Source: JABMPJ01 sp964345005 (GTDB taxonomy: Bacteria > Verrucomicrobiota > Kiritimatiellia > UBA8416 > JABMPJ01). From it: a stretch of 46,757 nucleotides of DNA. Each line of letters opens with the position of its first letter. Positions within the stretch are counted from its first letter, which is position 1. This document shows positions 1-9,148 of the stretch, one piece after another. The notes under the pieces were generated by a model. It did no database searches and was not told the origin of the DNA. It saw only the letters and a program-made list of their open reading frames with translations. The stretch is taken from positions 1 to 46,757 of the forward strand of contig CAYFPQ010000019.1 of the NCBI GenBank assembly GCA_964345005.1. Reading direction: 5' to 3'. A program made the position numbers and the translations under genes.

Positions 1-62
1 AGACTTATCGGGAAACGGTTGCAGAGCATCCAACCGGATTTTGCGGCAATAGGCCTCGCCCC

Positions 63-80
63 ATAGGTGACATTACCTAT
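63..80. promoter_or_regulatory. Perfect 6-6-6 palindrome upstream of the EPS promoter
   Basis: ATAGGT and ACCTAT form exact inverted arms around GACATT. The site ends about 50 bp upstream of the -24 element of the sigma-54-like promoter, a distance at which enhancer-binding activators commonly bind. That it binds such an activator is an inference; only one copy was seen in the leader. Confidence 0.35.
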
Positions 81-130
81 CCATCTCTATATAAACGTCT
101 TACGACTTCTGTATGGCTGAGTGTCATAGA

Positions 131-145
131 TGGCACGCTTGCTGC
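131..145 (+). promoter_or_regulatory. Sigma-54-like (-24/-12) promoter of the EPS locus
   Basis: TGGCACG, four bases, then CTGC. The sigma-54 consensus is TGGCACG-N4-TTGC, so there is one mismatch and the GG and GC are at the exact canonical spacing. It predicts a start near 157, about 120 bp before the first EPS gene. The 277-bp leader holds no gene. Exosortase-linked EPS loci in other diderms are known to use sigma-54 regulators, which fits. No activator gene is in the window. Confidence 0.5.
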
Positions 146-277
146 GACGAGACTTGGCCAGAGGATAGTACCAGGTCAGTCCAAGGCTGACAGGTAGAGC
201 GAGTTGAGCTTCCGACTGTGCAACGCGGATGAGGCTCTCTCAGAAGAAGTACAGGAGCTACCCGAAGGGAGGTTGGC

Positions 278-895
278 ATGAGGAAGAGAGGCGCAGTTCT
301 GGGCGTCTTGGCGGTCAGCATAGTCGCGGCTGTCTTGACAGCATGGGTCCTGGCAGACCTGGCAGACGATGCCCCCCAAACCACGACGGCAATCACACAG
401 GCAACTGGCGTGATTGAAATAACGCTGGCTGATGGCACCAAGATGACCGTCACAGGCGACGATGTACCGGTTGCCATTCCCCCCGGTGCCACCATAACGG
501 TGCTGGAAGGAACGGCAACACTGGACGCGCAGTCTTCCATTCCCGGCCATGAGATGGCAGCCACGATTGTCATGTCCGCCGGATCCTCTGCCACCATATC
601 TCTGGACATCACGACGGGCGAGCTGGCCGTGAATGCTTCGGCCGGATCCGTCGATGTTGTGATCGGCAACACGTTGGCGGTTGTCGAGGCGGGCGAGGCC
701 CTGTCGGTGACCCGCAACACCCAGACGGGTAACTACGACATGTCTGCCGTGAGCGGCGAGATTGCCACGACCAGTGGCGGTCAGACCGCCTCGATTGACG
801 AGGGGACGACCGAGGTCGTTGTCCCGCCGCCACCTGTTGAGGGCGAACCGCCGGAGCCCGAGACGATCGAGGGAAGCGAGTACCTCCCGGGGTAA
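278..895 (+). CDS. FecR-like secreted or membrane-anchored protein
   Basis: A 205-residue protein with a hydrophobic N-terminal segment (about residues 6-26) after MRKR, so it is exported or anchored. It has no lipobox. The middle (about 40-175) is Thr/Ala/Ser/Val-rich beta-type sequence resembling the FecR repeat fold (ITLADGTKMTV, AGSVDVVIGN, AGEALSVTRN). The C-terminus is acidic and proline-rich. GGAGG at 268-272, 5 bp before the ATG, fixes the start. It is the first gene after the promoter and sits ahead of the outer-membrane and export genes, as small FecR-like proteins often do in EPS loci. Its precise role is unknown; assembly or sensing at the envelope is a guess. The FecR assignment is moderate because no single motif is diagnostic. 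Confidence 0.6.
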   Translation: MRKRGAVLGVLAVSIVAAVLTAWVLADLADDAPQTTTAITQATGVIEITLADGTKMTVTGDDVPVAIPPGATITVLEGTATLDAQSSIPGHEMAATIVMSAGSSATISLDITTGELAVNASAGSVDVVIGNTLAVVEAGEALSVTRNTQTGNYDMSAVSGEIATTSGGQTASIDEGTTEVVVPPPPVEGEPPEPETIEGSEYLPG

Positions 896-950
896 TCCCA
901 ACAGGCACGGGATTGATGTCGTACGCACCAACGTTCACGGAGAAATAAAT

Positions 951-2102
951 ATGAATAGCGCAATACGCAACCTGGCTATACTGGTCCTGCTCATCTCGGC
1001 CCCGGTCGTGGGAGCACAAGGCAACATGCATGTCGGCAGCGTCGAGATCCACCCCCTGCTGGCTGTCCGCTCGCTGTACGACGACAACATCTACCTAACG
1101 GAGACCGACGAGTTCGACGACCTGGTCATCACGATAGCCCCCGGGATCGAGGTCTCTTGGGAAAAGGTGCACCATGCCATCCAGCTCGGATACACGCTCG
1201 AGCTGATCAAGTTTGCCGACAACACGGACGAGAGCACGATCGATCATGAAGCCCTCCTGAAAGCGAATCTCTCGGCGCGTTCCGGGTTGCTCCTCGAACT
1301 GAGTGACCGGTTCGAGGTTACCTCGGATCCAGCCACCTCGGAACTCACCGATCGGGAGAACCGTATCCGCAATCGCGGACAGGCAGGCATCGGGGTCGCT
1401 CGCGACCGGCTCGAGGTGAAAGGCCGGGCCCGGAGCGTGCTCGACGACTACGACAGCCGTAACGAGCTGGACAAGGTCGAGAACGCGTACGGTGCGGCTG
1501 TGTTCTACCGTTTCTTCCCCAAGACGTCGCTGTTCATCGACTACGACTACGGGACGGTCACCTATGACCGGGAGGCAACCGGCGATGATACCCACTACCA
1601 CCAGGCCGGCATAGGTGTTCGCGGCACATGGTTGCCCAAGACAACCGGAACGCTCAAGGTCGGATACCAGAACCGCGACTACGACGTGGCAGATTCGTTC
1701 GAAGGCGCGATCGCTGAGCTGAGCGCCGTGTGGCAGCCCACGGCGACCGCGACAGTCACCGCCCTGGGCGGATACGGTGTGACCGAGTCGACCTTCGATG
1801 TCAACCGCTACTACCGCTACACCAAGGCTTCGCTGGCCCTGGAGCAGCAGGTGGCATCCAGACTGACACTGTTGCTCTCAGCCTCGGGGGACGTGAACGA
1901 CTACCCCGAAGCCGTCACAACCGGCGCACAGACCGGTAAGCGTGAGGACACAATCCTGGCCGGCGATGCCGGGCTGAGCTGGGAGATTCAGGAGTGGCTG
2001 ACGGCCACCGCCCGTTACAGCGCGACCTCACGCAACTCCAATTTCGACGCGTTCGACTATGGCCGCAACCAGGTCTTGCTCGAGGTGGCAGGAACCTTCT
2101 AG
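951..2102 (+). CDS. Outer-membrane beta-barrel protein of an EPS export locus (BBP2-like)
   Basis: 383 residues starting at ATG 951, supported by GGAG at 939-942. The same frame is open upstream to 762, but a start there would hide the signal peptide. Residues 1-22 are a clear signal peptide ending near VVGAQ. The mature protein alternates short polar and aromatic strands (LYDDNIYLTE near the N-terminus, many Tyr/Arg pairs, LLEVAGTF at the end), typical of an outer-membrane barrel with a terminal Phe. The DDNIYLT motif near the mature N-terminus is usual in the putative beta-barrel porin 2 proteins found next to Wza and Wzz genes. It probably forms an outer-membrane passage or secretion partner for the polymer. 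Confidence 0.7.
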   Translation: MNSAIRNLAILVLLISAPVVGAQGNMHVGSVEIHPLLAVRSLYDDNIYLTETDEFDDLVITIAPGIEVSWEKVHHAIQLGYTLELIKFADNTDESTIDHEALLKANLSARSGLLLELSDRFEVTSDPATSELTDRENRIRNRGQAGIGVARDRLEVKGRARSVLDDYDSRNELDKVENAYGAAVFYRFFPKTSLFIDYDYGTVTYDREATGDDTHYHQAGIGVRGTWLPKTTGTLKVGYQNRDYDVADSFEGAIAELSAVWQPTATATVTALGGYGVTESTFDVNRYYRYTKASLALEQQVASRLTLLLSASGDVNDYPEAVTTGAQTGKREDTILAGDAGLSWEIQEWLTATARYSATSRNSNFDAFDYGRNQVLLEVAGTF

Positions 2103-2138
2103 CGCGACATGGCCGGTGCAACTGACTGGAGGGGTAGT

Positions 2139-3053
2139 GTGGAAGCAAGACGAACTGAGTCCGTATGTATATGCGTCCTGCTGCTGGCATCGGCCGCCAT
2201 GGCGGTTGAACCAGGGAAAGCCAGGATTGAAGCAGTGACGGTGCAGCCCGGCCACGAGTCCTCCCGCGTGCATATCGCGCTTTCGACCCCCGTGGAGTAC
2301 TCAGTTACCGCCAGCTCATCCGACGATTGCGTCATGGTGTTTCTCCCGGAAACAGGATTGCCCGATACGGACCCCGTCATTGGCCGGGACGATCCATTCC
2401 TGGTTACGGTAGAGCTACGCGATGTGGAAGATGGCGTACTGGTGATGCTGCGTCCCCGCCCGGAACTGACCCGCTACCACGGATTCGCCTCGCTTGATGA
2501 CGGTAGTATTGTTGTGGAGGTCGGCGGCCGGGCACCGTCCGAGCGACTCACCGTCGGGCCCGGAGGCGGCGAATACGTGATAGCTCCGCAAGACCTGTTG
2601 AGCATCACCGTGTACGAGCATAGGGAGCTCAGTCAGAAAGTGCGTGTCTCCTCGGAAGGGATGATTACCTTCCCGCTCATCGGCCGCGTGGCGGTGGCAG
2701 ACCTGACAGCAGCCGAGGTGGAACGCCATCTCGCGCTCCTGCTCGACGCCCGCTACATCGTGAACCCCCAAGTCACGGTCCAGGTCAAGGAAGCAGCCGA
2801 CATCTACCTGCTGGGCGAAGTCGTTAAGCCTGGGCTCTACAAGCTGCGTGCGGGGCTGACCGTGGTGGAAGCCATCACCATGGCCGGCGGCTTCACCAAG
2901 ACCGCTGCGCCCAACAAAGCGCGCCTGATCCGAAGCCAGGGCATCGGCAAAGAGACGGTACTGGTTCCGCTGAACGAGATCATCGCAAACGTGCGCGAGG
3001 ATATTTCACTGAGAGCGGGAGACATCGTCATGATCCCGGAGACATTCTTCTAA
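2139..3053 (+). CDS. Wza/EpsE-type polysaccharide export protein with an AMIN-like N-terminus
   Basis: About 304 residues from a GTG at 2139, which has GGAGGGG at 2128-2134 and gives a compact signal peptide (residues 1-22). An ATG at 2109 is in frame but has no ribosome site and spoils the signal peptide. Residues about 26-110 resemble an AMIN-type beta domain. Residues about 142-215 are the polysaccharide export domain (YVIAPQDLLSITVYEH, FPLIGRV). Residues about 219-275 form one SLBB domain (YLLGEVVKPGLYKL). This family builds the periplasmic and outer-membrane channel for polymer export. There is no lipobox Cys at the cleavage site. It is followed closely by the Wzz/kinase gene. Confidence 0.85.
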   Translation: MEARRTESVCICVLLLASAAMAVEPGKARIEAVTVQPGHESSRVHIALSTPVEYSVTASSSDDCVMVFLPETGLPDTDPVIGRDDPFLVTVELRDVEDGVLVMLRPRPELTRYHGFASLDDGSIVVEVGGRAPSERLTVGPGGGEYVIAPQDLLSITVYEHRELSQKVRVSSEGMITFPLIGRVAVADLTAAEVERHLALLLDARYIVNPQVTVQVKEAADIYLLGEVVKPGLYKLRAGLTVVEAITMAGGFTKTAAPNKARLIRSQGIGKETVLVPLNEIIANVREDISLRAGDIVMIPETFF

Positions 3054-3070
3054 GCAAGGACCTGACAGTT

Positions 3071-5227
3071 ATGCCTGACAACAATCTAGCTGCCCCCTCA
3101 ACCGACCTGCGCGCCTTCCTGAATATCCTGCATCGGCGCCTCTGGATTGTCGCTGCCTTCTTTGTTGTGCTCGTCACGTTGGTCACTGTCGCAACGGTCG
3201 TGCAGGATCCCGTATACCGAGCCACGGCCACGCTCCTGATTGACAAGGAGAGCGCCCGCGTTCTCTCCTTCCGGGATGTCGTTACATTGGGCGCCGAGAG
3301 CCACGAATACCGCGAGTACTACGAGACTCAGCTCAAGATTCTGCGCAGTGTTTCGCTGGCGGAGAAGGTAGTCGGCATGCTCGGCACCCCTCCAGAACCC
3401 AGCGTCCCCTCCTCCAGACAGACTCATGCGGCGGGGTTCTGCCCTCCAGGCACGCAAGCTGCACAAGGACCCCGCCGCGTGAACGCCTCCCCACCCACAC
3501 CTCCGGAACATGCCGATGCCCTCCTCAAGCGCATCATGGTCGATCCCGAGCGCAACAGCCGCCTGGTTCGAGTCAGCGCCGAGAGCCAGTCGCCCGAACG
3601 CGCCGCGCACATCGCCAACACCTGGGTCCGGGCTTACGTAACCGAGAACCTGGCACGGAAAATCCGTGCCGCCGAGGGTGCATCCGAGTGGATCCTGGTG
3701 GAGTTGGATCAACTCAAGGAGAGACTCGAGGCCTCGGAACGCCAGCTTGATGTCTACAAGAAGAAAACCGGCATCATCTCCCTCGAGCGCAACCAGGACA
3801 TCGTGGTCCGTCGCCTCGCCGAACTCAACACCGCACTTACTGACGCCGAAACGGAACTGTTCAGTGCAGAGAGCCTGTACCGACAGGTCACGGCCCTCGA
3901 GACCGACAGTACGTTGGCAGAATCCCTCTCCCTCGTTCGCGACAACCTCCTGATCCAGGAGCTCAAACGCGATACCGCGCGCGTCCGCGCCGAATTCAAT
4001 CGGACGGCTGCCAAGTTACGCCCCGAGCACCCGGAGATGGTCAGGCTCGCCTCGCAGTTGGAGGAGATGGAGAACGTCATTCAACACGAGGTTAGCCGCA
4101 TTGCCGACAGCCTACGGTCCGAGTACAAAGCTGCCCAGGACCGCGTTGCCTCGCTCCGCGAAGCCTTGGCCGACCAGACCCGCAAGGTACAGGAGCTGAA
4201 CGAGAAATCGATCGAGTACCGGATCCTGTCACGCGAGGCCAAGACCAACAACCGTCTCTACAACACGCTGCTCACGCGGCTCAAAGAGGTGAAACTCTCC
4301 GCTGGAATGCACGAGAACAACGTCTCCGTACTCGACTCAGCGCGCCCTCCCGATGCGCCCGTCCGTCCCAAGAAGATGCTTAACATCCTGCTTGCCTGCA
4401 TGGCCGGACTCACCGTCGGTGTCGGCCTTGCCTTCGTAACGGAACATCTCGACACTTCCATTAAGACCGCAGAGGATGTCCACGCCCTCGTCGACACCCC
4501 CCTCTTGGGGAACGTGCCCACAATTCGCCTGCGTGGTACGGCCGAGAAAGACCAGGTGGCACTGAAGGAACGTCACTCCGGCGCAGGAGAAGCCTACCGC
4601 AATCTCCGAACAAACCTCCGCTTCCTCAGTCCAGACCGCCCACTGAAAACCATCCTTGTGACGAGCACCAGTCCACAGGAGGGCAAGACTCTGACAGCCT
4701 GCAATCTGGGCATATCGCTGGCGCTGGCCGGCAATCGCACCTTGCTGGTCGATGCCGACCTGCGTCGGCCGTCCATGCACCGCACCTTCAACGTGGACAA
4801 CAGCCGCAGCCTGACCAAGTTCCTTGTGAACGGGACTCTCTTTGATCCGCTCGTACAGGAAACCGGCGTCGAAAACCTGAGCGTGGTACCGTCCGGCAAA
4901 CACCCGCCCAACCCCGCCGAGCTCCTGGACTCCGACCGCATGCGCGAGTTCCTCGCGGAGGCCGCCACGCATTTCGACTACGTTCTCGTGGACTCCCCCC
5001 CCCTGCTGGGGCTCAGCGACTCCATCATCCTCTCGTCCATGGTAGATGGCGCGATACAGGTAATCCGTAGCGGTAAGACCACGTCAGCCGCATGCTGCCA
5101 GGCGCACCAGATGCTGTACAACGCCGGCGCGAACGTTCTGGGTACCGTGCTCAACGACATAAACGTGCAAAAGAATGGCTACTACTATTACTACAGCCAC
5201 AAGTATTACACATCACCGGAGGCATAA
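3071..5227 (+). CDS. Wzz-type chain-length regulator fused to a BY-kinase (CpsD/Etk-like)
   Basis: 718 residues. A Wzz domain begins with a membrane helix at about 23-44, is followed by long coiled coil and ends at a second helix near 436-456. A cytoplasmic tyrosine kinase follows: Walker A SPQEGKT around K539, Walker A' LLVDADLRRP (D561, D563), Walker B VLVDSPP (D641), and a C-terminal tyrosine cluster (Y704-708, Y712, Y713) for autophosphorylation. The family controls polymer length and export through cycles of phosphorylation. Walker A has Gln where Gly is usual before EGK. Residues about 107-150 are a proline-rich insertion in the periplasmic domain, encoded by DNA with a long inverted repeat. 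AAGGA at about 3055 supports the start. Confidence 0.92.
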   Translation: MPDNNLAAPSTDLRAFLNILHRRLWIVAAFFVVLVTLVTVATVVQDPVYRATATLLIDKESARVLSFRDVVTLGAESHEYREYYETQLKILRSVSLAEKVVGMLGTPPEPSVPSSRQTHAAGFCPPGTQAAQGPRRVNASPPTPPEHADALLKRIMVDPERNSRLVRVSAESQSPERAAHIANTWVRAYVTENLARKIRAAEGASEWILVELDQLKERLEASERQLDVYKKKTGIISLERNQDIVVRRLAELNTALTDAETELFSAESLYRQVTALETDSTLAESLSLVRDNLLIQELKRDTARVRAEFNRTAAKLRPEHPEMVRLASQLEEMENVIQHEVSRIADSLRSEYKAAQDRVASLREALADQTRKVQELNEKSIEYRILSREAKTNNRLYNTLLTRLKEVKLSAGMHENNVSVLDSARPPDAPVRPKKMLNILLACMAGLTVGVGLAFVTEHLDTSIKTAEDVHALVDTPLLGNVPTIRLRGTAEKDQVALKERHSGAGEAYRNLRTNLRFLSPDRPLKTILVTSTSPQEGKTLTACNLGISLALAGNRTLLVDADLRRPSMHRTFNVDNSRSLTKFLVNGTLFDPLVQETGVENLSVVPSGKHPPNPAELLDSDRMREFLAEAATHFDYVLVDSPPLLGLSDSIILSSMVDGAIQVIRSGKTTSAACCQAHQMLYNAGANVLGTVLNDINVQKNGYYYYYSHKYYTSPEA
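3428..3478. repeat. Inverted repeat inside the Wzz coding region
   Basis: Ten-base arms GCGGCGGGGT (3428-3437) and ACCCCGCCGC (3469-3478) are exact complements separated by 31 bases. With the next bases outward, 12 of 13 match. The segment encodes a Pro/Gln/Ala-rich stretch unlike the rest of the domain, so it may be a small in-frame palindromic insertion. Confidence 0.5.
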
Positions 5228-5282
5228 CCGTGAGCCGACACCGACTGGTAGACGCACGTGGGGAGAGCACACCTGCAATGTC

Positions 5283-7622
5283 GTGATTCACGGGGGGCTC
5301 GGCTTCCTCTGCCTGTTTACCCCACTTGCCTTCGGAACGGTTGAGCCCTGGTCCATCGCCCTCATGGAATGTACGGCCTTGCTCGTGTCTGCCGCGTGGG
5401 CGGCACGTATGACAGTCCGAGGCAAGGTGGCCGTGGGGCGTTCGCCGCTGGTCATAACACTCCTTATCCTCCTGGCCTACATCGGCGGCCAATACGTGTG
5501 GGCGCGGGTGGGAATTGCACGAGTCCCCGCGGACGGACCGGTCGAGGCTCTGGCCATTCCGCATGTCATCGGTGCTGCGTGGCTGAAGCTATTGACCTAC
5601 ACACTGGTCGTGGCTGTCCTGCTCGACGTCTGCCGGACCGTTCGCGCCATACGGGCCTACCTCGTTCTCCTGGTGCTCGTGGGTGTCGTGCTCGCCCTTG
5701 TGGGCATCACCCAGTGGGCCTGCGGCGCAACCCGCCTGCTGGGGATCCGCGACATACCGCCACACGCCACGCGCATGTTCGGGCCGTACGTGTGCGCCAA
5801 CCATTTTGCCGGGCTGATGGCGTTGCTGATTCCTCTGGCGATTGGCCTCGCCATGCTTCCATGGAAACGGGGCCGCCACATCATGCCCCCCCTCGCCGGC
5901 TGCGCCGCGCTCATCATGCTCGCCGCACTCGGCCTGGCACGCTCGCGGGGCGGTACTGCCGCGCTGCTTGCCGGACTCGTCGTCCTGGTAATTCTGCTGA
6001 TTGCGAGACGGCGTGCACGCGGCGCCATCCGAATCCTGCTGCCGACCATGACCGTTGCCACCGCGCTTCTACTCTGGGCAATCCGCTACCCGGCCTCGGT
6101 CGAGCCCGGCTTAGCGACGGACCATGCCCGCGATGCCTCCGTCGTCAACCGCCTGAACCTTTGGCGCGGTACACTCGACGTTGTTCGCGCCCACCCCACG
6201 TGGGGCACGGGAGCCGGTACATTCCGTTATGTCTTTCCGGCGTTCCGCCCCGACGGCATGGGTACCCGTGTCTTCTCGCACGCCCACAACGACTACCTCG
6301 AACTCGCCGCTGAAACCGGATTCCTCGGGTTCGGCATTGTCGCCTCCGGCATGGGGGCATGGGTTCTCGGCCTGTTGCGCCAACTTCAGCTCCGCAAGAG
6401 CACGTTCGCCGTAACGACCATGCTGGCCGGCTTGGCCGCATTGGCAGGCTTCCTGGCTCACGGTCTTGTGGACTTCAACATGCATATCGGCGCCAATGCT
6501 CTCCTCTTTTTCGTTGTTGCATCCCTGACGACCTCGGCCGCGTGGTCGCGGGATCCGTCACACCGTGAACGGAGTTCCCGTGCCGGCGGACCTCTCCCTT
6601 CTTCGCTCTGCTCACTCCCGTGCTCACGGTTGGCGCTACCACATGCCGTCCGTCCCTGGTGTGCGCTGCTGATCCTTGGCGGGACTGTAGTCCTATCAGT
6701 TTCCGTCGTGCGACCGGCAATAGCGCAGGCCATGGTGACGGACGGCCGCGTCCTCACAGCCATCGCAATGAGCCCAACTGACGCGCAGTGGCACCACGCC
6801 CGGGGCCGTGAGGAGATGGCGCACGCCGCCTCCGCCGCCACCCCCACCACTGCCCTCCTCCGTGCGATGACAGCTTTCGAAACGGCCGTCCGCTGGAACC
6901 CGTTGTCGTCGGCGAGCCACCAGTCGTTGGCGTGGACCTACGGTCAGCTGGCACGCCAAAGCCCGCATCCTTCCGAGCTCAGCTGTCGGGCGGCCCGACA
7001 CTTTCGCCATGCCATCGCCCTGGACCCGCGCAACGGCTACCGTCACCGCGCCCTGGCATCCTGGCTACTCACCTCGCGCGACCTCACCAGGCATGAAGAG
7101 GGACTGAGCCGCTATGCCATTGCCGCACGCCTGACAACGGAACTCATGACCGACGCGCTTGATGCCTACCTGGACCACGGGCGCACACTCGAGGAGGCTG
7201 CTGCCGCGCTGGCGGGAACCACGGAGACCGACTTCCAGTTCTGGCACGCGATGACGCAGCGCTCCGGACTTGGCGTCGCATCGGGTTTTGCCGAGGCCTA
7301 CCTGCCTACCTTTGCCACTAACGGACTGTTGAACTTCTGGATCGCAGACCGCTCGTTCTACGACGACTCCCTGCCTTGGGAGTTCACGGAACGGCATTAC
7401 CAGCGGGCCTTGGCCCTCGTGCCGCACAATGGTTTCTATCGCCTCTGGTACGGTATCCACCTGCAGCGCAGGGGACACTCGGACGCCGCACTGCGCGAAT
7501 TGGGGGCCGCACAGCGGCTCGGACTGGGCCACGCCAACCATCGCCTGGCCGATGAGCATATCCGGGCATGCCGGCACGCCACGCACGATGACTCGCATCA
7601 CGCGAAGGTCTACATACGATGA
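5283..7622 (+). CDS. O-antigen ligase/polymerase (Wzy_C family) with C-terminal TPR region
   Basis: About 779 residues from an in-frame GTG at 5283; the frame is open back to an ATG at 5175, which overlaps the preceding gene. Roughly the first 450 residues are multi-pass membrane sequence, with the Wzy_C hallmark HAHNDYLELAAETG at about 333-346 in a periplasmic loop. The remainder is helical and TPR-like (about 520-750). The family polymerises or ligates lipid-linked oligosaccharide at the periplasmic face. The start is odd: GGAGG at 5218-5222 sits correctly before a GTG at 5230, but that frame stops after 18 codons. One extra G in the run at 5260-5263 would join it to this gene, so there may be a frameshift or a base error. 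It is coupled to the flippase gene by ATGA. Confidence 0.82.
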   Translation: MIHGGLGFLCLFTPLAFGTVEPWSIALMECTALLVSAAWAARMTVRGKVAVGRSPLVITLLILLAYIGGQYVWARVGIARVPADGPVEALAIPHVIGAAWLKLLTYTLVVAVLLDVCRTVRAIRAYLVLLVLVGVVLALVGITQWACGATRLLGIRDIPPHATRMFGPYVCANHFAGLMALLIPLAIGLAMLPWKRGRHIMPPLAGCAALIMLAALGLARSRGGTAALLAGLVVLVILLIARRRARGAIRILLPTMTVATALLLWAIRYPASVEPGLATDHARDASVVNRLNLWRGTLDVVRAHPTWGTGAGTFRYVFPAFRPDGMGTRVFSHAHNDYLELAAETGFLGFGIVASGMGAWVLGLLRQLQLRKSTFAVTTMLAGLAALAGFLAHGLVDFNMHIGANALLFFVVASLTTSAAWSRDPSHRERSSRAGGPLPSSLCSLPCSRLALPHAVRPWCALLILGGTVVLSVSVVRPAIAQAMVTDGRVLTAIAMSPTDAQWHHARGREEMAHAASAATPTTALLRAMTAFETAVRWNPLSSASHQSLAWTYGQLARQSPHPSELSCRAARHFRHAIALDPRNGYRHRALASWLLTSRDLTRHEEGLSRYAIAARLTTELMTDALDAYLDHGRTLEEAAAALAGTTETDFQFWHAMTQRSGLGVASGFAEAYLPTFATNGLLNFWIADRSFYDDSLPWEFTERHYQRALALVPHNGFYRLWYGIHLQRRGHSDAALRELGAAQRLGLGHANHRLADEHIRACRHATHDDSHHAKVYIR

Positions 7623-9148
7623 CACCTTCAGACAACATGGACACGGCTCCCCGGCACGCAACGCTGGCCTGGAAGTACATCTGCAAGTTCACCTCCCAAT
7701 CCATGATCTTCGGCTTGGGCGGTGTGCTGGGAAGCGCCGTAGGATTCCTGCTCATTCCAGTCTACACGCGCTTCCTCAGCCCCGCTGACTACGGCGTGCT
7801 GGAGATTCTCACCGTTACCGCCGGCCTGCTCTACGTAGTCCTGAGCCTCGGGATGCAGCCGGCATTCTTCCGTTTCTACGTATCCGAGGAGGATGCCGTC
7901 CAACGCCGTCGACTGGCGGGTACACTCATCCTCTTCTTCACCGGCATCAATGCGCTCTGCCTGCTGTTGACGCTTTCCTTCTCCTCGCGCATCAGCGCCC
8001 TGCTCCTGCAGACCGACCGTTACGGGACACTCGTAACGCTAGCGCTTCTGGGAACATTCCTGCGCATGGTGATGGTCACGCCGCTTTATGTCCTTCGAGC
8101 CCATCAGCAAGCTTGGCGTTACGCAATGCTTAACCTGGCACACCTGCTGGTCAACCTGCTCTGCAACGTGTGGTTCATCGTGGCGTGCGGCTGGGGAGTT
8201 AAGGGCATTCTTGCGGGCAACCTTGTGAGTACGCTGGCGTTCTGCCTGGTCGGCATTGCGGTCACCCGCCGCTGGTTCCAGCTTGCTTTCTCGCCACGGA
8301 TGCTCATGCCCGTCCTACGGTTCGGCGCGCCACTCGTCTTGGCAACCTTCGGAATCCGGGGTATCCAGCAACTCGATCGTTTCGTGGTGCAGCTTTGCCT
8401 CGGCTCCGAGCCACTGGGACTGCTGGCCCTGGCCGACCGCTTCGCGCGGATTGTGACGATCCTGGTCGTTACCCCTTTCCTGATCGCCTGGGGACCGCTG
8501 AAGTGGGAGATGCTGCGCGAAGAAGCAAAGCAGAACCTGTTCCGACTCGTCTTCCGGGCTTTTGCAGGAGTTGCGCTCTCGGCGGCCGTGATCCTGGGTA
8601 TCTTCGCCAGGGAGCTTGTCGGGCTCGTGGCTGCCCCGGCGTTTCTCGCGGCCAGCCAGATGGTTCCGGCACTGGCCGTTGCCGCGGTACTACACGGCGT
8701 ACAGGATATATTCTCAACCGGCATCCAGGTTCGGAAGCAAACGGGCCTGATCTCGCTCGCCGTGCTTACCGGACTGCTCTTGAAAGGTGTGCTGGCGCTG
8801 CTGTGCGTGCCTCGCTGGGGCATCACGGGTGCCGCATGGTCGACACTCGGCGCTTACGCCGGCCTCTGCGCTGTCGTGCTGCTGCTCTCGCAGCGCTGCT
8901 ACGCCATCGATTACGGGCTGCGTCGCGTCACGGTCTACGGAGGATGGTCGCTACTGACGTGGCTGTCCGTCTTCTGGCTTCAGCGCAGCCCGGTTTCCAT
9001 TGAGTCGCTCTTTATCGCCAAGATCGCAATCGTTTTCGTCTACCTCGCCGGTACGTGGGTCCTGCTGGTGGGCATCCCCGCACCCGCACGCTCCAGGCTG
9101 ATGCGCTGGCAGACACGGCTCACCCCCATCGAGGAGGGCACGGCATGA
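7619..9148 (+). CDS. Wzx-type polysaccharide flippase (MOP superfamily)
   Basis: 509 residues, almost all hydrophobic helices consistent with 12-14 membrane passes. It opens with the family's typical N-terminus (GLGGVLGSAVGFLLIPVYTR, then FLSPADYGVLEILT). It would flip undecaprenyl-linked repeat units from the cytoplasmic to the periplasmic face for the neighbouring polymerases. The ATG at 7619 overlaps the previous stop (ATGA). An internal ATG at 7637 is an alternative start, but the coupling favours the first. No catalytic motif is expected. Residual doubt is only about substrate. Confidence 0.88.
   Translation: MTPSDNMDTAPRHATLAWKYICKFTSQSMIFGLGGVLGSAVGFLLIPVYTRFLSPADYGVLEILTVTAGLLYVVLSLGMQPAFFRFYVSEEDAVQRRRLAGTLILFFTGINALCLLLTLSFSSRISALLLQTDRYGTLVTLALLGTFLRMVMVTPLYVLRAHQQAWRYAMLNLAHLLVNLLCNVWFIVACGWGVKGILAGNLVSTLAFCLVGIAVTRRWFQLAFSPRMLMPVLRFGAPLVLATFGIRGIQQLDRFVVQLCLGSEPLGLLALADRFARIVTILVVTPFLIAWGPLKWEMLREEAKQNLFRLVFRAFAGVALSAAVILGIFARELVGLVAAPAFLAASQMVPALAVAAVLHGVQDIFSTGIQVRKQTGLISLAVLTGLLLKGVLALLCVPRWGITGAAWSTLGAYAGLCAVVLLLSQRCYAIDYGLRRVTVYGGWSLLTWLSVFWLQRSPVSIESLFIAKIAIVFVYLAGTWVLLVGIPAPARSRLMRWQTRLTPIEEGTA

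Noticed and set aside
609..1052. Minus-strand and other long frames across the EPS locus
   Set aside because: They mirror real genes on the plus strand and lack starts, ribosome sites and recognisable domains.
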